From IMG/VR virus record IMGVR_UViG_3300047169_000008, positions 1 through 31,517 of that record: a DNA stretch of 31,517 nucleotides; one strand, given 5' to 3'. This document shows positions 28,089 through 31,517 of the stretch, in pieces. How positions within the stretch are numbered: position 1 is the first letter of the stretch; each line of letters opens with the position of its first letter. The notes beneath the pieces are model-generated. The model had not been told where the DNA came from. It worked only from the letters and a program-made list of their open reading frames with translations, and did no database searches. Source of the stretch: a virus. A program made the translations under genes and the position numbers.

Positions 28089-28510
28089 CGACTTTTCTTG
28101 CGCCGGGCAGCCGCCATCCTCAGCCTGGGTGCTGCTGCACGGCGCAATATCTGCATTGCCATTTCCTCTACGCTCGTTCCTTCCGAGGCCGCTAGATCAT
28201 TCAAGCTGTTCAAAATCTGTGCATCATCGACAACTATCGTGATACGGCTTACCTGCTGCTCTGCCGAAATCTCCGCAATGAATTGATCGTCCGACATCCC
28301 GAGCGCAGCGGCCAGTTTTCTCGCATTTCTGAACTGAATGGGAACACTGGCTTTCGGTTCAACCTTCTTGATCGTTCCCTCTGCCACCCCAGACATCTTT
28401 GCTAGTTCAATCTGCGCCAGCAGCTTTCGACCCCGCGCCCGCGCCAGCTTTCTTCCGTCGATCAATAAAAATTCTTTGGCCATAACGCTTGTGACCGGAA
28501 TAGTTTGCAT
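28085..28510 (-). CDS. XRE-type repressor with ribbon-helix-helix-like C-terminus
   Basis: The 141-residue product (or 132 from ATG 28483) has an XRE helix-turn-helix at about residues 18-80: GRKLARARGRKLLAQIELAK, GVAEGTIKKVEP, RNARKLAAALGMSDDQFIAE. The C-terminal segment (87-126: VSRITIVVDDAQILNSLNDL, AASEGTSVEEMAMQILRRAA) resembles ribbon-helix-helix antitoxin-like units. It has the position of a lysogeny repressor: minus strand, divergent from a Cro-like gene, with repeats between them. Combining two DNA-binding folds in one chain is uncommon; the second could serve dimerisation. AAGGA precedes the first ATG. Repressor function is inferred. Confidence 0.7.
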   Translation of the reverse strand: MQTIPVTSVMAKEFLLIDGRKLARARGRKLLAQIELAKMSGVAEGTIKKVEPKASVPIQFRNARKLAAALGMSDDQFIAEISAEQQVSRITIVVDDAQILNSLNDLAASEGTSVEEMAMQILRRAAAPRLRMAAARRKKSR

Positions 28511-28590
28511 CCTTCCTTGGAGTGTTTCTAGTAAATCCTTGGTCTATTTTGCTTGCATTCGTCTATTTATCGTCTATCATGTGTTCCATC
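28511..28590 (+). promoter_or_regulatory. Divergent switch region with three GTCTAT repeats
   Basis: The 80-base gap between two HTH genes holds GTCTAT at 28542-28547, 28561-28566 and 28572-28577, spaced 19 and 11 bases, about two turns and one turn of helix. A plus-strand promoter candidate TTGGTC (28539-28544) with TCTATT (28562-28567), 17 bases apart, overlaps the repeats. This arrangement fits operators shared by repressor and Cro. Confidence 0.6.
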
Positions 28591-28809
28591 ATGGTTGATC
28601 TAATCAAACGCCGCCGTTCATTGGGCCTGAACCAAGATCAGATGGCTGAACGGGCCGGGGTTTCCAAAAGCATCATCGTGGACGTTGAAGGGCGCAAGCT
28701 GAAACCGACCGCTTACCCCAGCACGCTGGCAAAACTGGCAGAAGCCTACGGCGTGGGCATCGTTGACATCGAATCGGCGTACGCCCCGACCCCAGCGGTT
28801 GCACAGTAA
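28591..28809 (+). CDS. Cro-like XRE regulator
   Basis: I start at ATG 28591, which gives a 72-residue HTH protein: LIKRRRSLGLNQDQMAERAG, VSKSIIVDVEGRKLKPTAYP, STLAKLAEAYGVGIVDIESA. This is a complete XRE domain; an upstream in-frame ATG at 28579 would add four residues. It is divergent from the repressor-like gene and is the first gene of the plus-strand run that leads to the excision and integration genes, the usual place of Cro or an early activator. It probably binds the same GTCTAT repeats. Confidence 0.75.
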   Translation: MVDLIKRRRSLGLNQDQMAERAGVSKSIIVDVEGRKLKPTAYPSTLAKLAEAYGVGIVDIESAYAPTPAVAQ

Positions 28810-28833
28810 CAGGTCCGGTTCGTTCGTCCCGTC

Positions 28834-28845
28834 AAAAATGGTTGT
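28834..28845 (+). promoter_or_regulatory. Second copy of AAAAATGGTTGT
   Basis: This copy is identical to 3982-3993 and lies in the gap between the Cro-like gene and the small gene at 28881. A weak promoter could start here (TTGTTT at 28842), but no good -10 follows. Confidence 0.25.
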
Positions 28846-28880
28846 TTTTACTAGGTTCGCAATAGAAAGAGGGTTGGTTT

Positions 28881-29087
28881 ATGAGCTTTGAAACAGATTT
28901 TCAGCGCAGCAGCACACTTGCCGATGGAAAGCCTGCATCCGAACACATCGCGCCCGAACCGCACAAGCGCCGAGTGATGCAGATTCCTGAACGGCAGATG
29001 CCAGGATGGAAAAAAGTCAGCGAAGCGATGGCCAACCCCCAGCTGCCCGATGGGTTTGTTGACAACGATCACGACGGCATGGGGTGA
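28881..29087 (+). CDS. Small hydrophilic hypothetical protein
   Basis: The ATG is preceded by AAAGAGGG. The 68-residue product is polar, with a KRRVMQIPERQMPGWKKVSE core and an acidic DNDHDG end, and shows no known motif or membrane segment. The roughly 135 bases that follow, to the next start, contain no credible gene, only GATC-rich sequence. It is probably an early gene expressed with the Cro-like regulator. Function is unknown. Confidence 0.55.
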   Translation: MSFETDFQRSSTLADGKPASEHIAPEPHKRRVMQIPERQMPGWKKVSEAMANPQLPDGFVDNDHDGMG

Positions 29088-29223
29088 GAGATCGAAGGAT
29101 CGATCATCAGCCCGCAGGATCGGAAACGGTGCTGCGGAGCTTTCAGCCGGGTGCGTAGCGTTCAAGTTCCCGGGTACACATTGAACCCGTGCCCAGCTTT
29201 CAAACATCAATCGGAGCGTCCAA

Positions 29224-29379
29224 ATGTGTGATTTTCTCTCGGGTTTCATCCACGATAACGCGGCAAAGCTGAACAAAACCAAGGGGTACATGTTCGGTGA
29301 TCTTCGTTCGCATTCCGCCACCATGGAATTGAACGGGGTCACCTACGGCAAGCCTGACTGCTGGCGCGAATTCGAATGA
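29224..29379 (+). CDS. Small protein with CDFLSG...DLRSHS pattern
   Basis: This 51-residue protein, ATG 29224 with GGAG at about 29214, reads MCDFLSGFIHDNAAKLNKTK, then YMFGDLRSHSATMELNGVTY and ends CWREFE. The CDFLSG, GDLRSHS and WREFE pieces occur together in small proteins of phages that I recall without an assigned function. Its stop overlaps the next ATG (ATGA), placing it in the same early operon as the small genes leading to the integrase. Confidence 0.6.
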   Translation: MCDFLSGFIHDNAAKLNKTKGYMFGDLRSHSATMELNGVTYGKPDCWREFE

Positions 29380-29615
29380 GCGGGCATTCAGTTCCCGCCC
29401 AAATGCCGGGTGATTCGATGAATGAAATCACACCAATGGTGTTCGGGCGCATCTGTGAATTCGCTGCCGAGAAATGCCGGCAGGATTACCGCCAGGATGT
29501 AGCCATCCAGTTGACGGTTTCACACTTTTCGGATTGTGACCCGATCGACGTGGCCGACGCGGCAGAGGGCGCAGTTGAGCAATGGCAACGCCTGCAAATC
29601 AGAGAACCGGAGTGA
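29376..29615 (+). CDS. Small helical hypothetical protein
   Basis: This 79-residue product starts within the previous stop (ATGA). It is mainly helical (EITPMVFGRICEFAAEKCRQ, DVAIQLTVSHFSDCDPIDVA, DAAEGAVEQWQRL) with two Cys but no metal-binding pattern. It belongs to the tightly packed early run. The family is not recognised. Confidence 0.55.
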   Translation: MSGHSVPAQMPGDSMNEITPMVFGRICEFAAEKCRQDYRQDVAIQLTVSHFSDCDPIDVADAAEGAVEQWQRLQIREPE

Positions 29616-29617
29616 CC

Positions 29618-29833
29618 GTGGCCAGCACCGACCCAATCGACAGCCTCATGACGGCCAAGGAAGTTGCCGCCCGGTATGGGCTGAATCGAACCACCATCTG
29701 GCGATGGGTCAATAGCGGGCTGGTGCCCAAGCCGGTGGTGCAGCGACCGAAGTTCACCAGGTGGAGTGCCCACCAGGTCAGCGCGGCCATCGAAGCCCTG
29801 AAAACCGCCGAGCGGAAGGAAATGGCATCATGA
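29618..29833 (+). CDS. AlpA/MerR-like HTH protein, possible excisionase
   Basis: I prefer GTG 29618, five bases after GGAG (29609-29612); ATG 29582 in the same frame would add twelve residues overlapping the previous gene. The core SLMTAKEVAARYGLNRTTIW, RWVNSGLVPKPVVQRPKFTR, WSAHQVSAAI is a winged HTH of the AlpA/MerR/Xis group. Proteins of this size just ahead of an integrase usually control recombination direction or activate the integrase. It overlaps the next gene by four bases. Role as excisionase is inferred from fold and position. Confidence 0.75.
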   Translation: MASTDPIDSLMTAKEVAARYGLNRTTIWRWVNSGLVPKPVVQRPKFTRWSAHQVSAAIEALKTAERKEMAS

Positions 29834-30000
29834 ACGGACAGGTCATGGTTTTGAAACAGGGTGTGACCTTCAAAAGGGTGATGCCGACGATTCAGATTGC
29901 GGAAATTCCGCACGAAATCGAACGATCATTCATGCGCCGCGTGGTGCTTGGCCACATGGACCGCGTTTTGATCGCGCGACGCGCCACGGAGGCCGCATGA
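29830..30000 (+). CDS. Small hypothetical protein before integrase
   Basis: This 56-residue protein begins in the previous stop (ATGA) and ends overlapping the integrase start. It is basic (MVLKQGVTFKRVMPTIQIAE, RSFMRRVVLGHMDRVLIARR) with no motif I know. Its coupling to both the HTH gene and the integrase suggests a role in recombination or merely shared expression. Confidence 0.5.
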   Translation: MNGQVMVLKQGVTFKRVMPTIQIAEIPHEIERSFMRRVVLGHMDRVLIARRATEAA

Positions 30001-31103
30001 GCATTTACCGGCGCAAATCACCGACCGGCAAGCGTTCTCGGTTCTACACCGCCGAATTCATCCACCGCGGGAAGCTGGTGCGCAAAGGTGGGTTCGTGGA
30101 TCGGGAATCAGCCAGACACTGGCGAACGTCGGAACTGCTGCGCGTTCGGCGCAGCGCCACCGGGTTTGTGAAACCGCTGCTGAATGCCCAGGTCATTCCG
30201 CTGATTGAAGAATTCTGCCAATCGCTGCTGACCAGGGGGCGCGACCAAAAGTACGCCTATATCGCCGAGCAGCGTCTGCGCCGGCTGGCCGGTGAATGCT
30301 GCTGGCAGACGCTGGGGAACATCACGCGGGATGGGCTTGAAACGTGGGCGCAAAGCGAGCCGGAATTCCGCGGCGAGAAGATCGGGGCGAAAACCATCAA
30401 CCAGTTCATTGAAATTGCCGTCGAATTCGGGAAGTGGCTGACATCATCGAAGGTGAAGCGATTGCCACAAAATCCGCTGGCAGATGCTGAACGGTTGCAG
30501 GCCAAGTTAAATAACGCGTACCGCCGCGCTGGAACGATCGAGGAAATCAACAGGCTGCTGGCAAAATGCCCCAAGGACCGCCGTTTGTACTACCTGTTTC
30601 GGTTGTATTGCCCCCTGCGCGGAAAAACCATCGGCGGGTTGACATGGGGGATGTTGCGGCTGGACGGTGCCCCGCCGTGGGTAGCGCTGCCCGCCGCGAT
30701 CAACAAGAGCCGGCGCGATGAGCGTTCACCGTTGCGGTACGACCTCGCCCAACAGCTGCGGGCCGCGAAGGGCCGGGCCAAAGCCGATGATCTGGTGTTC
30801 CCGACGATGGCCGGGCTGACCCACCGCATGCTGATGAAGGCATGGCGCGATGATCTGGCCGCGGCAGAGATTCCCTACGACGACGGGAAGGGGAATCGCC
30901 GGCTGGACTTCCACGCGCTGCGCAAAACGCTTGTGCGGCTGCTGAAATCATCGGGCGTTTCATTGGACCAAGCCAGCCTGATTTTGCACCACAAGGACAT
31001 CGCCACCACCAGGAAGCACTACGACGACGACGCGATTCAGCCGGAACTCGGCGAAGCCATGGAGCGGTTGCCACAGTTGGGGATGCTACGGAGGGCCGAA
31101 TGA
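29997..31103 (+). CDS. int: Tyrosine recombinase / phage integrase
   Basis: The 368-residue protein has an N-terminal arm-type binding part (YRRKSPTGKRSRFYTAEFIH, then FVDRESARHW), a SAM-like core-binding helix bundle (residues 60-170) and the catalytic domain. Catalytic residues are visible: Arg208 (YCPLRGKTIGGLTW), Lys237, His306 and Arg309 (DFHALRKT), His332 (LHHKDIATT) and the nucleophile Tyr342 (RKHY). The first Arg sits in PLRGKT instead of the usual GLR.xE, a slight variation. It would insert and excise the phage genome at an att site, which I could not find in the window. Its stop overlaps the methylase start. Confidence 0.9.
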   Translation: MSIYRRKSPTGKRSRFYTAEFIHRGKLVRKGGFVDRESARHWRTSELLRVRRSATGFVKPLLNAQVIPLIEEFCQSLLTRGRDQKYAYIAEQRLRRLAGECCWQTLGNITRDGLETWAQSEPEFRGEKIGAKTINQFIEIAVEFGKWLTSSKVKRLPQNPLADAERLQAKLNNAYRRAGTIEEINRLLAKCPKDRRLYYLFRLYCPLRGKTIGGLTWGMLRLDGAPPWVALPAAINKSRRDERSPLRYDLAQQLRAAKGRAKADDLVFPTMAGLTHRMLMKAWRDDLAAAEIPYDDGKGNRRLDFHALRKTLVRLLKSSGVSLDQASLILHHKDIATTRKHYDDDAIQPELGEAMERLPQLGMLRRAE

Positions 31104-31517
31104 TTGAAGAATCTGAAATGCTCATCGGTGCCATTGTGCCGTGGTATGGCAGCAAGCGGACGCTTGCGCCCAAGATCATTGAAGAGCTTGGACCGCACCG
31201 GGCCTATTGGGAACCATTCTGCGGGTCGATGTCGGTGCTGCTGGCAAAGGAACCGGCTGCAATGGAAACCGTGAACGACCTACACGGGGATCTGATCAAC
31301 CTCGCCCGCGTTTTGCAATGCAGCAGGAAACTCAGGCGCGTGCTGGTGGCGCCGGCAGCCCAGGCAGATGCCACGGAATCGCTGGGGATGGGAACCGAGG
31401 TGGATCGCGCTTTCGCCTACTTCGTTCATTCGTGGCTGGCGCGGAATGGGGTGTCTGGAACAGGGAAAAACAACGTCAATTTCTGCCGGCGATACACCGC
31501 GGGGGGCGGATCACCGG
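31100..31517 (+). CDS. D12-class DNA adenine methylase (3' partial)
   Basis: ATG 31100 overlaps the integrase stop (ATGA) with GGAGGG ahead. The visible 139 residues have the N6-adenine methyltransferase landmarks: IVPWYGSKRTLAPKI (PW.GGK-type motif X), YWEPFCGSMSVLLAK (AdoMet-binding motif I, FxGxx), then ETVNDLHGDLINLARVLQ with motif II Asp, and HSWLARNGVSGTGKNN. The catalytic DPPY motif is beyond the right edge. It would methylate adenine in phage DNA, for protection from host nucleases or regulation. FCGSM in place of FxGxG resembles Planctomycetota-type relatives as I recall them. Confidence 0.9.
   Translation, partial: MIEESEMLIGAIVPWYGSKRTLAPKIIEELGPHRAYWEPFCGSMSVLLAKEPAAMETVNDLHGDLINLARVLQCSRKLRRVLVAPAAQADATESLGMGTEVDRAFAYFVHSWLARNGVSGTGKNNVNFCRRYTAGGGSP

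Noticed and set aside
29088-29223. Gap near the integrase examined for an attachment site or small gene.
   Set aside because: It shows only short GATC-rich repeats; no credible core repeat, tRNA end or coding frame was found.
1-31517. tRNA, rRNA, insertion sequence or CRISPR array.
   Set aside because: I saw no cloverleaf with CCA-type end, no transposase and no spaced repeats, but a tRNAscan and repeat search would be needed to exclude them.

Overview
The window looks like most of a temperate siphovirus (tailed phage with an HK97-type capsid), or a prophage of one, in a GC-rich bacterium. It carries a complete packaging, head and tail series, a tyrosine integrase, a two-regulator switch and several cargo genes. 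The host is probably a member of the Planctomycetota. That is an inference from the style of the zinc-ribbon membrane protein, the small lipoprotein and the D12 adenine methylase; no 16S rRNA, tRNA or host core gene is present to settle it.

Layout, left to right. Positions 1-3.9 kb hold early or metabolic genes: a phage-associated family of unknown role (cut by the window edge), a damaged HNH gene, a MazG-like pyrophosphohydrolase, a replication-initiator-like protein with a zinc finger, a DnaC-like helicase loader interrupted by an in-frame TAA, a modular DNA-binding protein and a RusA-like resolvase. Positions 4.0-5.7 kb hold a sigma region-4-like regulator and several small membrane, lipoprotein and coiled-coil proteins that may include lysis functions; I see no endolysin. 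Positions 5.7-9.1 kb hold host-contact proteins: a beta-helix protein and a lectin-like/SGNH-esterase fibre. Positions 9.2-10.8 kb hold a PLD-like protein (frame-broken), the small terminase, an HNH partner and a frame-broken small gene. Positions 10.8-26.7 kb form one co-directional late block: large terminase, portal, protease, capsid, connectors, tail tube, frameshifting chaperone, tape measure and distal tail/fibre proteins.

After the late block come two minus-strand cargo genes (26.7-27.3 kb). They are followed by a near-consensus sigma70 promoter driving an ImmA/IrrE-like metallopeptidase. That gene runs head-on into a minus-strand XRE repressor-like gene, and the two stop codons overlap. 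A divergent region with three GTCTAT repeats separates the repressor from a Cro-like gene. Small genes, an AlpA/MerR-like HTH protein, the integrase and a D12 adenine methylase (cut by the right edge) follow.

The most striking pattern is the distribution of damage. At least five, possibly seven, frame disruptions lie in accessory, replication, fibre and switch genes, while the roughly 16 kb head-tail block reads cleanly except for one textbook programmed -1 frameshift (A AAA AAG) in the tail chaperone. This could reflect a phage or prophage under selection mainly for particle production, or sequencing error in parts of the assembly; reads or relatives are needed to decide.
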